Source: Duncaniella muricolitica
Lineage (GTDB): Bacteria > Bacteroidota > Bacteroidia > Bacteroidales > Muribaculaceae
Assembly (NCBI GenBank): GCA_025808375.1
Contig: CP061009.1
Coordinates: 3,534,001-3,598,000 of the forward strand
Length of the DNA: 64,000 nt
Direction: 5' to 3'
A program made the translations under genes and the position numbers. Below are positions 9,177-17,537 of the stretch, in pieces. Position 1 is the stretch's first letter, and every line of letters starts with the position of its first letter. The notes under the pieces were generated by a model. The model was given only the letters and a program-made list of their open reading frames with translations. It had not been told where the DNA came from and made no database searches.

Positions 9177-9761
9177 ATGGAGAAAAAACCTTTCACCCCT
9201 CGTCCTCCCCGTCCCAACAACGGACCACGCCGCCCCTTTGTGCCTAACAAAGAGAAAGACCCCTACGCTACCAACGAGCGCATACGCGCCCGTGAAGTCC
9301 GCCTTGTAGGTGACAACGTTGAGACAGGCGTATACTCCATACAGGAGGCCCTGAAAATGGCTGAAGAGCAGGAGCTCGACCTCGTGGAAATCTCCCCCAC
9401 CGCACAGCCCCCGGTATGCAAGATTCTTGACTATCAGAAATTCCTCTACCAGCAGAAAAAGCGGCAGAAAGAACAGAAAGCCAAGGCAACCAAGGTTGTG
9501 GTCAAAGAGATTCGTTTCGGACCTCAGACCGACGACCACGACTACAACTTCAAGCTCAAGCACGCCATCGGATTCCTCCAGGAAGGTGCCAAGGTCAAAG
9601 CCTACGTCTTCTTCAAAGGACGCTCCATCCTCTTCAAAGAGCAGGGCGAAGTATTGCTGCTCCGCTTTGCCAACGACCTCGAAGAGTATGGCAAGGTCGA
9701 CCAGATGCCGTTGCTCGAAGGCAAACGCATGATAATCATGCTGAGCCCCAAGAAAAAATAA
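9177..9761 (+). CDS. infC: Translation initiation factor IF-3
   Basis: A 194-residue IF-3, which keeps ribosomal subunits apart and checks start codon-initiator tRNA pairing. The N-domain contains ATNERIRAREVRLVGDN, and a lysine-rich linker (QQKKRQKEQKAK) leads to the C-domain (RFGPQTDDHDYNFKLKHA). A ~25-residue basic, proline-rich N-terminal extension precedes the core. The start is ATG here, unlike the rare AUU start used for autoregulation in enterobacteria, so that control mode is not suggested. It lies between thrS and rpmI. Confidence 0.97.
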   Translation: MEKKPFTPRPPRPNNGPRRPFVPNKEKDPYATNERIRAREVRLVGDNVETGVYSIQEALKMAEEQELDLVEISPTAQPPVCKILDYQKFLYQQKKRQKEQKAKATKVVVKEIRFGPQTDDHDYNFKLKHAIGFLQEGAKVKAYVFFKGRSILFKEQGEVLLLRFANDLEEYGKVDQMPLLEGKRMIIMLSPKKK

Positions 9762-9872
9762 TCGGTCACGGACTCAAGCCCGTAATCATTAATCAGCAAC
9801 ACAACAGACGCGTCGGTCCGAATTGATCACCGGCCGTCACGAATCAAATCATATTTTTTAACAACATTCACA

Positions 9873-10070
9873 ATGCCAAAGATTAAGACTAATTCCGGTG
9901 CCAAAAAGAGGTTCGCCCTTACCGGATCAGGAAAGATCAAGAGAAAACACGCCTTCAAGAGCCACATCCTCACCAAGAAGACCAAGAAGCAGAAGCGCAA
10001 CCTCACTCACTTCTCGCTGGTGTCTCACGCCGACTCTTCCAACGTTAAGGAGCTCCTCGCCCTTAAGTAA
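9873..10070 (+). CDS. rpmI: 50S ribosomal protein bL35
   Basis: A 65-residue, very basic protein starting MPKIKTNSGAKKRF, with the family phrase KRKHAFKSHILTKKTKKQKR. Length and sequence match bL35 throughout. It is third in the thrS-infC-rpmI-rplT cluster and is preceded by a 111-bp spacer that ends in an A/T-rich stretch. No separate promoter of the TAnnTTTG type was found in that spacer. Confidence 0.97.
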   Translation: MPKIKTNSGAKKRFALTGSGKIKRKHAFKSHILTKKTKKQKRNLTHFSLVSHADSSNVKELLALK

Positions 10071-10240
10071 TCCGCTTATAGCGAAAGCCACAACGGCTCA
10101 CTCACAAAAGTGACACACTTCTCTCTTGATTGAGAAAAAAACGTGATTTAATTCTAATTCCGTTAACCGAATGTTCAGCCACCCCATAATTTAAACAAGA
10201 GCATACCGCGTGCCGCTGACATTCACAAAACAATTACAAA

Positions 10241-10591
10241 ATGCCAAGATCAGTCAATCATGTAGCTTCAAGAGCTCGCCGCAAGAAAATCCTCAAACTC
10301 ACCCGTGGTTACTTCGGATGCCGTCGCAACGTTTGGACCGTAGCCAAGAACACCTGGGAGAAGGGTCTCACCTACGCCTACCGCGACCGCAAGGACAAGA
10401 AGCGTAACTTCCGCGCCCTCTGGATCCAGCGTATCAACGCTGCTGCCCGTCTCGAGGATCTTTCCTACTCCAAGCTCATGGGCCTCATCCACAAGGCCGG
10501 CATCGAGATCAACCGCAAGGTGCTCGCTGACCTCGCCCTCAACAACCCCGCCGCCTTCAAGGCCGTTGTTGACAAGGTGAAGAACGCCTAA
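10241..10591 (+). CDS. rplT: 50S ribosomal protein bL20
   Basis: A 116-residue bL20 beginning MPRSVNHVASRARRKKILK, with the family segment GYFGCRRNVWTVAKN and the C-terminal globular part (KLMGLIHKAGIEINRKVLADLA). It is needed early in 50S assembly. It is the last gene of the cluster. The 170-bp spacer between rpmI and rplT is longer than usual and A/T-rich. bL20 controls its own operon in some bacteria, but I see no recognisable L20-binding pseudoknot here. A hairpin follows at 10624-10666. Confidence 0.97.
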   Translation: MPRSVNHVASRARRKKILKLTRGYFGCRRNVWTVAKNTWEKGLTYAYRDRKDKKRNFRALWIQRINAAARLEDLSYSKLMGLIHKAGIEINRKVLADLALNNPAAFKAVVDKVKNA

Positions 10592-10623
10592 TCCACTTTT
10601 AAGCCGACACAGCTAAAAGATAT

Positions 10624-10666
10624 TCAAGGACTCTGCCCCCTGACTTGTCCGGGACAGAGTCCTTGA
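10624..10666 (+). terminator. Terminator hairpin after rplT
   Basis: Arms 10624-10635 and 10655-10666 are perfect 12-bp complements (TCAAGGACTCTG and its complement) around a 19-nt loop, 33 bp after the rplT stop. No strong T run follows, so termination may be partial. It overlaps the longest possible upstream extension of the next gene and so argues for the internal start at 10705. Confidence 0.65.
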
Positions 10667-10704
10667 TGGTTATATACACACTCCCCCGACACAACCCACA
10701 CCCC

Positions 10705-11988
10705 ATGGATTCAGACAAAAAATACAGCCCCGCCACACTATGCGTACAGGCCGGATGGACACCCGGCAAAGGCGAACCAAGAGTGCTCCCCGTCTACCAG
10801 AGCACCACATTCAAGTACGACACCAGCGAGCAGATGGCACGCCTCTTTGACCTCGAGGACACAGGCTACTTCTACACCCGCCTCCAAAACCCCACCAACG
10901 ACGCCGTCGCAGCCAAGATAGCAGCCCTCGAAGGAGGAGTTGCAGCCATGCTCACCTCATCCGGACAGGCAGCCAACTTCTACGCCATATTCAACATCTG
11001 CCAGGCCGGCGACCACATCGTAGCACAGGCCAACATATACGGCGGCACATTCAACCTCTTTGGCGTAACACTCAAAAAACTCGGCATCGACTGCACCTTC
11101 GTCGACCCCAACGCCTCCGAAGAAGAAATAGCCAAAGCCTTCCGCCCCAACACCAAAGCCCTCTTCGGCGAGACCATCTCCAACCCCGGATGCGAAGTGC
11201 TCGACATCGAGAAATTCGCACGCATAGCCCACAGCCACGGAGTCCCCCTCATCGTCGACAACACCTTCCCCACACCCATCAACTGCCGCCCCTTCGAGTG
11301 GGGAGCCGACATCGTGACACACTCCACGACCAAATACATGGACGGACACGCCGTAAGCGTAGGCGGAGCCATCGTCGACAGCGGCAACTTCCCCTGGGAC
11401 AAATATGCCGACAAATTTCCCGGACTCACCACCCCCGACGAATCCTACCACGGACTCACCTACACCAAAGCCTTCGGACGCAACGCCTACATCACCAAAG
11501 CCACCGCACAGCTCATGCGCGACCTCGGCTCAGCCCAGTCGCCCCAAAACGCCTTCCTCCTCAACCTCGGACTCGAGACACTCCACCTGCGTGTGCCGCG
11601 CCACTGCGCCAACGCCCTCGCCGTAGCCAAATGGCTCGAAGCCAACCCCAAAGTCAAATGGGTCAACTACAGCGGACTCCCCTCCGACCGATACCACACC
11701 CTCGCGCAGAAATATCTGCCCGACGGCTCATGCGGCGTCATAGCATTCGGACTCGAAGGCACACGGGAAGACGCCATACGCTTCATGGACCGTCTCAGAT
11801 TCATCGCCATAGTCACCCATGTGGCCGACGCCCGCACATGCGTCCTCCACCCCGCAAGCCACACCCACCGTCAGCTCTCCGACGAGCAATTGCGCGAAGC
11901 CGGCGTAGCCCCCGACCTCATCCGCCTCTCGGTAGGCATCGAGGACGTCGCCGACATCATCGCCGACATCGACCAGGCCCTCGCCTGA
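10705..11988 (+). CDS. metY: O-acetylhomoserine sulfhydrylase (Cys/Met metabolism PLP enzyme)
   Basis: A 427-residue PLP enzyme that makes homocysteine from O-acetylhomoserine and sulfide. It has the fold-type I Cys/Met motif with the predicted Schiff-base lysine K210 in HSTTKYMDGH, the PLP aspartate in VDNTF, and GYFYTRLQNPT near the substrate entrance. The first in-frame ATG (10645) falls inside the rplT terminator, and homologues start near MDSDKKYSPATLC, so I place the start at 10705. The ~427 length and the internal insertion typical of the sulfhydrylase (longer than cystathionine gamma-synthase) support MetY. It stands alone downstream of the ribosomal cluster. No TAnnTTTG box was found. 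Confidence 0.9.
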   Translation: MDSDKKYSPATLCVQAGWTPGKGEPRVLPVYQSTTFKYDTSEQMARLFDLEDTGYFYTRLQNPTNDAVAAKIAALEGGVAAMLTSSGQAANFYAIFNICQAGDHIVAQANIYGGTFNLFGVTLKKLGIDCTFVDPNASEEEIAKAFRPNTKALFGETISNPGCEVLDIEKFARIAHSHGVPLIVDNTFPTPINCRPFEWGADIVTHSTTKYMDGHAVSVGGAIVDSGNFPWDKYADKFPGLTTPDESYHGLTYTKAFGRNAYITKATAQLMRDLGSAQSPQNAFLLNLGLETLHLRVPRHCANALAVAKWLEANPKVKWVNYSGLPSDRYHTLAQKYLPDGSCGVIAFGLEGTREDAIRFMDRLRFIAIVTHVADARTCVLHPASHTHRQLSDEQLREAGVAPDLIRLSVGIEDVADIIADIDQALA

Positions 11989-12123
11989 TGACCACCGCCC
12001 CCTGCACAGACGTGACATCACACAAACACCCTGTCGTTTACCCACATTTAAGTGTCATTCACACCCTCGCCTAAACCTTTGGCCCGTCCAAAGTCTTAAT
12101 ATTATAATAGATTCTATAATATT

Positions 12124-13134
12124 ATGAATATCAAACGACTTTCCATCACATCGCTGATGTCACTGACACTGCTCTGCACCGCCCCCGTATTTGCCTCATG
12201 CACAGGCAACACCTCCAATCCCACAGCCCGACAGGACTCCGAAAAACCTCAACGCAAAAGCGGCAAGCCGGGAGGGCCGCAGCTCGGCACTCCCGGCGGA
12301 GGCCCTGTCATCGACAAGTCGGCCGACTCCACCATTCAGGCCATGATCAAAGCCGAAGTCCCCGAGTTTCGCCAGCTTGAATACACCGACGCCGCCACAG
12401 GCAAGACCATGATGTACAACCTCTTCACGCCCAAAGACATGGAAGAGGGCAAGACCTATCCGCTGATACTCTTCATGGCCGATGCCAGCACCCCCGGCAC
12501 CGACGTGACACGCCCCCTCACACAAGGTTACGGCGCACTCGTATGGGCTACAGATGAATGGCAGAGTGCGCATCCGTGCTACGTACTCGTACCGCAATAT
12601 TCAGGCGTAGCCGTCAACGACGCCTATGAGCACATCGACGAAGTCGACATGGTAGCCCGCCTCGTCCGGCAGGTAGCCGCCTCCAATCAGGTCGACACCA
12701 ACCGCCTCTACACCACAGGCCAGTCGATGGGCGGCATGATATCGATGTACTACAACTCAGCCTACCCCGACCTCTTCGCAGCATCCATATTTGTCGACTG
12801 TCACTGGGACAGCGCGACATTCCCCCAACTCGTCAAACATAAATTTGTCTTCATCACAGCAGGCAAAGCCGGCACCTTCGGCGCGCTCGAAGCCGCAGCC
12901 GACAATGCAGGAGTGAAATATGAATACACCGAGTGGAGTGCCCGACTTCCGCAGGCCGAGCAGGACGCACTCGCCAGAGCCATTCTTGCCAAAGGCGCAC
13001 CGATAACCATCATCAACTTCGAGTCTAAGACCGTACTCCCAGCCGACGGCAAAGGCAGCGAACACATGTACTCCTTCGACTACGCCTACCGCCTCACCCC
13101 CGTAAGAGAATGGCTCTTCAAGCAATCCAAATAA
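12124..13134 (+). CDS. Secreted alpha/beta-hydrolase, prolyl oligopeptidase/esterase-like lipoprotein
   Basis: A 336-residue protein. The hydrophobic N-terminus ends in a probable lipobox at Cys26 (VFASC), followed by a low-complexity basic/Gly-Pro linker to about residue 60. The rest is an alpha/beta-hydrolase: the nucleophile elbow GQSMGG places Ser201, and the late histidine in GSEHMYSFDYAYRL fits the catalytic His. The architecture resembles the prolyl-oligopeptidase-like and feruloyl-esterase-like hydrolases often encoded near Bacteroidales glycan loci. The substrate cannot be told. Carbohydrate ester or peptide are both possible. It is a single gene with 120-135 bp non-coding spacers on either side. 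Confidence 0.75.
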   Translation: MNIKRLSITSLMSLTLLCTAPVFASCTGNTSNPTARQDSEKPQRKSGKPGGPQLGTPGGGPVIDKSADSTIQAMIKAEVPEFRQLEYTDAATGKTMMYNLFTPKDMEEGKTYPLILFMADASTPGTDVTRPLTQGYGALVWATDEWQSAHPCYVLVPQYSGVAVNDAYEHIDEVDMVARLVRQVAASNQVDTNRLYTTGQSMGGMISMYYNSAYPDLFAASIFVDCHWDSATFPQLVKHKFVFITAGKAGTFGALEAAADNAGVKYEYTEWSARLPQAEQDALARAILAKGAPITIINFESKTVLPADGKGSEHMYSFDYAYRLTPVREWLFKQSK

Positions 13135-13220
13135 TACAGCTTCTGACATGAACGGAAAAGGAATATTACCATCTCTGGTCCAATATATTATGATAAGCAC
13201 CCAAAAACAGGATTAATACT

Positions 13221-13250
13221 TTGTTTTTTTAGTACTTATTATTATTTTTG
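13221..13250 (+). promoter_or_regulatory. Promoter of the toxin-antitoxin pair (TTG-N19-TATTTTTG)
   Basis: TTG at 13221-13223 and TATTTTTG at 13243-13250 with a 19-bp spacer fit the Bacteroidetes promoter. Transcription would start near 13257, which rules out the ATG at 13255 and favours an ATG at 13270 or 13276 for the next gene. Confidence 0.7.
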
Positions 13251-13269
13251 CGCTATGAAGCTGATTGAG

Positions 13270-13566
13270 ATGAATATGGATAAAATCATTACTCTATGCC
13301 GAAAGTATAGAGTTGCCCAATTATGGGTATTCGGTTCCATCCTCACCCCAAGATTCAATGCCGACAGCGATGTTGACTTTTCTGTCAATTTTGATGATGA
13401 AAGCATCCGCCGTGACGGGCTTGACTGGGCCGACATTTTCTTTGACTTTATCCACGAACTCGAAAGCCTGTTGGGACGCAAAATCGACATGATATGTGAC
13501 GATTCAGTATCCAACAAATATTTTCGGAAGGAGCTTGATGCAACCAAACAACTTATATACGGATAG
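13270..13566 (+). CDS. mntA: MntA-like nucleotidyltransferase antitoxin
   Basis: A ~98-residue minimal nucleotidyltransferase. The core motif FGS followed about ten residues later by SDVDF gives the GS...DxD metal site, with a third acidic position in KIDMIC. In HepT/MntA modules the MntA protein adds AMP units to the HEPN toxin and silences it. The next gene is exactly such a HEPN protein. I chose the ATG at 13270 because the promoter boxes end at 13250. The ATGs at 13255 and 13276 are alternatives. Base composition is more A/T-rich than neighbouring metabolic genes, which fits horizontal transfer. Confidence 0.85.
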   Translation: MNMDKIITLCRKYRVAQLWVFGSILTPRFNADSDVDFSVNFDDESIRRDGLDWADIFFDFIHELESLLGRKIDMICDDSVSNKYFRKELDATKQLIYG

Positions 13567-13576
13567 CCAGCCCATC

Positions 13577-13918
13577 ATGAATGAAAATTTAAACAAATTC
13601 ATACAGGACATTCTTACTGCGATACACGAAATTGATCAAGCCACGCTGGAACGCGGTAAGGAGTATGAAATATTTCTATCCGATATCGTTTTTCGTAAGT
13701 TTGTGGAACGAAATATAGAAATAATGGGCGAGGCCATGAACCGCATCCTTAAGATCAGCCCTGACATCAATGTTACATCGGCTCGTAAAATAGTCGATAC
13801 ACGCAATTACGTCATCCACGCATACGATTCACTAAAGCCCGACATTCTTTGGGCCATAGTTGTAAATCATTTACCACGTCTGAAACGTGAGCTTGAGAGC
13901 ATAATTTCCGACGCATAA
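13577..13918 (+). CDS. hepT: HepT-like HEPN-domain (DUF86) ribonuclease toxin
   Basis: A 113-residue all-helical HEPN protein of the DUF86 family. The catalytic motif is RNYVIHAY: R76, four residues, H81, one residue, Y83, i.e. the full RX4HXY form. In characterised HepT toxins R and H cut RNA and the Tyr is the residue AMPylated by MntA. The start at 13577 gives the usual family length. The ATG at 13538 would overlap the antitoxin gene by 29 bp. The pair is autonomous, and a 42-bp perfect inverted repeat closes the unit. Confidence 0.88.
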   Translation: MNENLNKFIQDILTAIHEIDQATLERGKEYEIFLSDIVFRKFVERNIEIMGEAMNRILKISPDINVTSARKIVDTRNYVIHAYDSLKPDILWAIVVNHLPRLKRELESIISDA

Positions 13919-13922
13919 GAAA

Positions 13923-14052
13923 GATACAAAAGGACAAAAGTTTCAAAAGCAACAAAAGTTTTTTCAAAATCTGTATTCAACAATTGACATACAGACAATT
14001 AAAAAACTTTTGTTGCTTTTGAAACTTTTGTCCTTTTGTATCTACTTTTGTA
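13923..14052. terminator. Long perfect inverted repeat (CAAAAG family), bidirectional terminator
   Basis: The arms 13923-13964 and 14011-14052 are perfect 42-nt complements around a 46-nt A/T-rich loop. It separates the convergent hepT and lptG genes, so it can end transcription from both sides. The arms share the sequence GGACAAAAGTTTCAAAAG with the copy at 35399-35518. The next bases differ (CAAC versus AAAC), and each change is matched in the opposite arm. Confidence 0.8.
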
Positions 14053-14056
14053 TCTA

Positions 14057-15127
14057 TTACCCGTGCGAAGCGCGATAATAGAGATAGATAGCGATAAACG
14101 TATAGAGGATATTGGGTATCCACATCGCGATCATGGGCGAAGTATAGCCCGAAACCGCAAATGTTGACGTCACCGTCATAAACAGGATATAACTGAAACT
14201 CAACACCAGTCCGATGCCGATATTCACACCCATACCACCCTTGACCTTGCGCGACGACAGCGACATACCTATCACCGTGAGGATAAACGCCGCCGCAGTC
14301 ATAGCGTAACGCTTGTGTTTCTCGATCTCAAACGACTTGATATTTGCCACACCGCGCTCCTTCTGACGGTCGATATACTCGCTTAGAGCCGGCGACGTAA
14401 GCATCTCCTGGTCATTTTTGGATATGAGAAAATCGCGTGGCTCGATAGGTATTATCGTATCCAGACGCGCACCGCGGCGTATACGCTCACGCTGGCCGTC
14501 AAAATCGCGTATCATATAATCGCGCACAGTCCAGTGATGGAGAGTATCCCAGCGGATAGTCTGCGCCGTCAGACGCGACACCAGCGTCTTGCCGTCAAAC
14601 GACTCCAGCGAAAACTTATAGCCCGTCTTCTGCAGATTGTCATAACGCGACATATAGGCAATCTCCCCCTTCGCCACCTGGAGTTGGATATTCGTGCCAT
14701 AGTCCACACGCTTGTTTTTGACATACTCGTTGGTATAATCTATGCGCTTGACATTGGCCGGAGGGATTATATACGCGCTCAGCACAAACGTGATGGCCGC
14801 GATGACCGTCGCACTTATCAGATAAGGCCGCAGCAGACGCCGATAGCTCATGCCCGTCGAAAGCATGGCTATGATCTCACTGTTGTCGGCCAGCTTGGAG
14901 GTGAAAAATATCACCGCGATAAACGTGAACAGAGGGCTGAACTGATTGGCAAAATAAGGCAGGAAGTTAAGGAAATAATCAAAGATTGTGGCCTTGAGCG
15001 GTGCCTTGAGAAACGCATCGAGCTTCTCGTTGATGTCAAACATCACCGTAATCGACAATATCAGAAATATAGCGAATACGTATGTGCCGAGAAACTTGCG
15101 TATTATGTACCAATCGAGTATTTTCAT
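14057..15127 (-). CDS. lptG: LptF/LptG-family permease (YjgP/YjgQ)
   Basis: A 356-residue inner-membrane protein. Hydrophobic segments lie near residues 10-35, 55-80 and 100-120, a ~150-residue periplasmic domain (about 125-270) follows, and further helices lie near 275-350. This is the LptF/LptG topology. These permeases work with the LptB ATPase to pull LPS from the inner membrane onto the transport bridge. LptF and LptG are hard to tell apart, so the symbol is tentative. The start ATG overlaps the stop of tgt by 4 bp, so translation is coupled. It is the last gene of the minus-strand group glyS-lemA-FKBP-tgt-lptG. Confidence 0.88.
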   Translation of the reverse strand: MKILDWYIIRKFLGTYVFAIFLILSITVMFDINEKLDAFLKAPLKATIFDYFLNFLPYFANQFSPLFTFIAVIFFTSKLADNSEIIAMLSTGMSYRRLLRPYLISATVIAAITFVLSAYIIPPANVKRIDYTNEYVKNKRVDYGTNIQLQVAKGEIAYMSRYDNLQKTGYKFSLESFDGKTLVSRLTAQTIRWDTLHHWTVRDYMIRDFDGQRERIRRGARLDTIIPIEPRDFLISKNDQEMLTSPALSEYIDRQKERGVANIKSFEIEKHKRYAMTAAAFILTVIGMSLSSRKVKGGMGVNIGIGLVLSFSYILFMTVTSTFAVSGYTSPMIAMWIPNILYTFIAIYLYYRASHG

Positions 15128-16254
15128 AACCGGCGAGTCACGTTTTCTATCATCTGAGTCTTCCAGGGCTTGAAGTCACCCGCGATAATATGCTTGCGGG
15201 CCTCACCTGCGAGCCACAGGTAGAAAGCAAGATTATGTATCGAAGCTATCTGCATGGCCAATATCTCGTCGGCTATGAAGAGATGGCGCAGATAGGCGCG
15301 CGAATACACGCGGTCAACATACGACGGACCATCCTCCTGCAGTGGCGAGAAATCGTCGGCCCACTTCTTGTTGCGCATGTTCATGACGCCATGGGCCGTG
15401 AAGAGCATGCCGTTGCGGCCGTTGCGCGTAGGCATCACACAGTCCATCATGTCGACACCGCGGTCGATAGCCTCGAGAATATTGGCCGGAGTCCCGACAC
15501 CCATGAGATAGCGGGGCTTGTCGGCGGGCAGCTCCTCGTTGACCACCTCGATCATCTCATACATCTTTTCGGCCGGCTCGCCCACCGCAAGACCGCCGAT
15601 AGCATTGCCGTCGGCTCCGAGGTCAGCCACATGCCTGGCCGCATCGCAGCGCAGGTCGGGATACACCACCCCCTGCACTATCGGGAAATATGCCTGCGAA
15701 TAGCCATACTTGCCCTCCGTCTCCTTGTAACGTTTCCATCCTCTCTCGAGCCAACGCTGAGTGAGACGAAGCGACTTGCGCGCATACTCATAGTCGGCTG
15801 TGCCCGGCGGACACTCGTCGAGAGCCATCATGATGTCGGCTCCGATGCTGCGCTCTATGTCTACGACGCTCTCCGGTGTAAAGAGATGCTTCGACCCGTC
15901 GATGTGCGAGCGAAACCACGCGCCCTCCTCGGTGAGCTTACGGTTGGCCGACAGCGAAAACACCTGAAAGCCGCCGCTGTCAGTAAGTATGGGTCGCTCC
16001 CATCCGTTAAACTTGTGGAGTCCGCCGGCCTTCTCGAGTATATCTATGCCCGGACGCAGATACAGGTGATACGTATTGCCGAGTATTATCTGGGCCTTCA
16101 CATCGTCGCGCAGCTCATGCTGATGCACGGCCTTGACACTCCCGAGCGTTCCCACAGGCATAAATATGGGTGTCTCGATAGTGCCATGGTCGGTAGTGAT
16201 GAGCCCGGCACGGGCATTAGTGCCGGGGGCTGTTGCCTGAAGCTGAAAATCCAT
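15124..16254 (-). CDS. tgt: tRNA-guanine transglycosylase (queuosine pathway)
   Basis: A 376-residue Tgt, which swaps guanine-34 for preQ1 in tRNAs with GUN anticodons. Active-site residues are present: DSGGFQVFS (Asp92, general acid/base) and MDCVMPTRNGRNG (nucleophile Asp271). The usual zinc site CxCxxC...H is incomplete. The expected cysteines lie where the sequence reads EDGPSYVDRVYS (about 307-318), with no Cys at all, although the final histidine (SIHN, His340) is kept. The protein may therefore be metal-free at this site. It lies 11 bp after the FKBP gene and overlaps lptG by 4 bp. Confidence 0.95.
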   Translation of the reverse strand: MDFQLQATAPGTNARAGLITTDHGTIETPIFMPVGTLGSVKAVHQHELRDDVKAQIILGNTYHLYLRPGIDILEKAGGLHKFNGWERPILTDSGGFQVFSLSANRKLTEEGAWFRSHIDGSKHLFTPESVVDIERSIGADIMMALDECPPGTADYEYARKSLRLTQRWLERGWKRYKETEGKYGYSQAYFPIVQGVVYPDLRCDAARHVADLGADGNAIGGLAVGEPAEKMYEMIEVVNEELPADKPRYLMGVGTPANILEAIDRGVDMMDCVMPTRNGRNGMLFTAHGVMNMRNKKWADDFSPLQEDGPSYVDRVYSRAYLRHLFIADEILAMQIASIHNLAFYLWLAGEARKHIIAGDFKPWKTQMIENVTRRL

Positions 16255-16265
16255 ACTTTATTCGG

Positions 16266-16832
16266 TCAGTGTTTCTCCTCGTAGTCCACTATGTCCTTGA
16301 GTTTGATGTCAAACACGAGCGTGGAGTAGGGATAGATGCTGCCGCTGCCCGATGACCCGTAACCCAGGCTATAAGGGATGACCACGCGCGCGCTGTCGCC
16401 GACTCTCATATACTGGAGTGCCAGAGTCCAGCCGGCTATCACATCGCTGAATCCGGTGGTAAACACCGAGTCGGGCTGCACGCTGTATGACGAGTCGAAA
16501 GCCACGCCGTTATAGAACCGGCCTATATACTTCACGTCAACTGTCGACGTCAGCATCGGCGAGAGATTGCCCTCGGTCTTGGAGCGGTCGTTGAGATACC
16601 TGATGAGTATCTCTGCCCCGGAGTTCCAGGGTGCGACCTGTGTCTGGTAATACATCCCGTCGCCGTCGGGGTCCATGAGAAACTTCTGCTCCTCGTAAAA
16701 GTCGAGATTGGTCTGACGCCATTCCTTATACTGCTCCCAGGTGGTGGTGCCGTCATCGTTACACGACGATGACACTGCCCCGGCCATAGCCGCGAGCGCG
16801 AAAGGTAGGAGGCGGAGTGTGATATGTTTCAT
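16266..16832 (-). CDS. FKBP-type peptidyl-prolyl isomerase lipoprotein
   Basis: A 188-residue lipoprotein. The signal peptide ends at a lipobox with Cys24 (SSSC). The C-terminal half is an FKBP domain: VDVKYIGRFYNGVAFDSSY, a central VIAGWTLALQYMRVGDSARVVIP and the last strand LVFDIKLKDI. It should fold proline-containing proteins in the periplasm or at the outer membrane. The ~70-residue region between lipid anchor and FKBP domain is specific to Bacteroidales relatives and has no known role. It lies in the lemA-FKBP-tgt-lptG run with 8- and 11-bp gaps, so an operon is near certain. Confidence 0.92.
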   Translation of the reverse strand: MKHITLRLLPFALAAMAGAVSSSCNDDGTTTWEQYKEWRQTNLDFYEEQKFLMDPDGDGMYYQTQVAPWNSGAEILIRYLNDRSKTEGNLSPMLTSTVDVKYIGRFYNGVAFDSSYSVQPDSVFTTGFSDVIAGWTLALQYMRVGDSARVVIPYSLGYGSSGSGSIYPYSTLVFDIKLKDIVDYEEKH

Positions 16833-16840
16833 TCTTATGT

Positions 16841-17419
16841 TTAGAATTTTACCTCGGGTGCGCGCTGGGCGGCATCGTCGGCCTTAAACTGGGGTTGGGG
16901 CGTGAAGCCAAACCATCCGGCATAGATGACGGTGGGAAACTTCTTGATAGATGTGTTATAGCCGGCCACTGCCTCGGTGTAACGTCCGCGGGCCGTAGCT
17001 ATACGGTTTTCTGTACCCTCGAGCTGCACCTGAAGGTCTCGGAAATTCTCGTTGGCCTTCAGGTCGGGATAAGCCTCCGACACAGCCAGGAGCGACTTGA
17101 GCGCACCGGTCAGTTGATTTTGCGCAGCCTGAAATTTTGCCAGAGTCTCCTCGTTGAGCTCCTCGGCATTGATGTTTACCGACGTGGCGGCCGCACGGGC
17201 CTCTGTGACCTTCTCGAGCGTCGAGCTCTCATGGGTGGCATAACCCTTCACCGTATTCACCAGATTAGGTATCAGGTCGGCACGACGCTGATACTGGTTC
17301 TGCACCTCGGCCCACTGCTGCTCTACGCCCTGCTTCTGCTCCACAAGCGAGTTGTAGTTACATGAGCTCAGCGCGGGCATCAGTGCCAGCATCAGAAGAA
17401 ATAATTTGAAATAACGCAT
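16841..17419 (-). CDS. LemA family protein (lipoprotein form)
   Basis: A 192-residue LemA-family protein. The N-terminal hydrophobic segment carries a lipobox with Cys20 (LSSC). The family core is a long helical hairpin with the phrases QYQRRADLIPNLVNTVKGYA, ENFRDLQVQLEGTENRIA and RYTEAVAGYN. The short C-terminal tail with P-x-VIYAGWFGF is also typical. The function is not firmly known. LemA proteins are membrane-associated and have been tied to signalling or stress. It begins 118 bp after glyS, in a gap with an imperfect GCAAGG-AGTT inverted repeat, and leads the run of envelope/tRNA modification genes. Confidence 0.93.
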   Translation of the reverse strand: MRYFKLFLLMLALMPALSSCNYNSLVEQKQGVEQQWAEVQNQYQRRADLIPNLVNTVKGYATHESSTLEKVTEARAAATSVNINAEELNEETLAKFQAAQNQLTGALKSLLAVSEAYPDLKANENFRDLQVQLEGTENRIATARGRYTEAVAGYNTSIKKFPTVIYAGWFGFTPQPQFKADDAAQRAPEVKF

Positions 17420-17537
17420 TGTCTGTCAATATTATTGGTTAAGGAGCGCAAGGAGTTAAAAAAAGCCATACAACCTTCTTCAACTCCCTTGCCTTTACTC
17501 TCTAAACTGTTGTTAACTCTTTAAAACCATAGCGAAA

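Noticed and set aside
9762..10240. L20-type autoregulatory leader around rpmI-rplT
   Set aside because: The spacers are long enough, but I could not see the pseudoknot or a copy of the 23S binding site.
10645..10704. Upstream start for the sulfhydrylase gene
   Set aside because: These bases form part of the rplT terminator, and homologues begin at MDSDKKYS.
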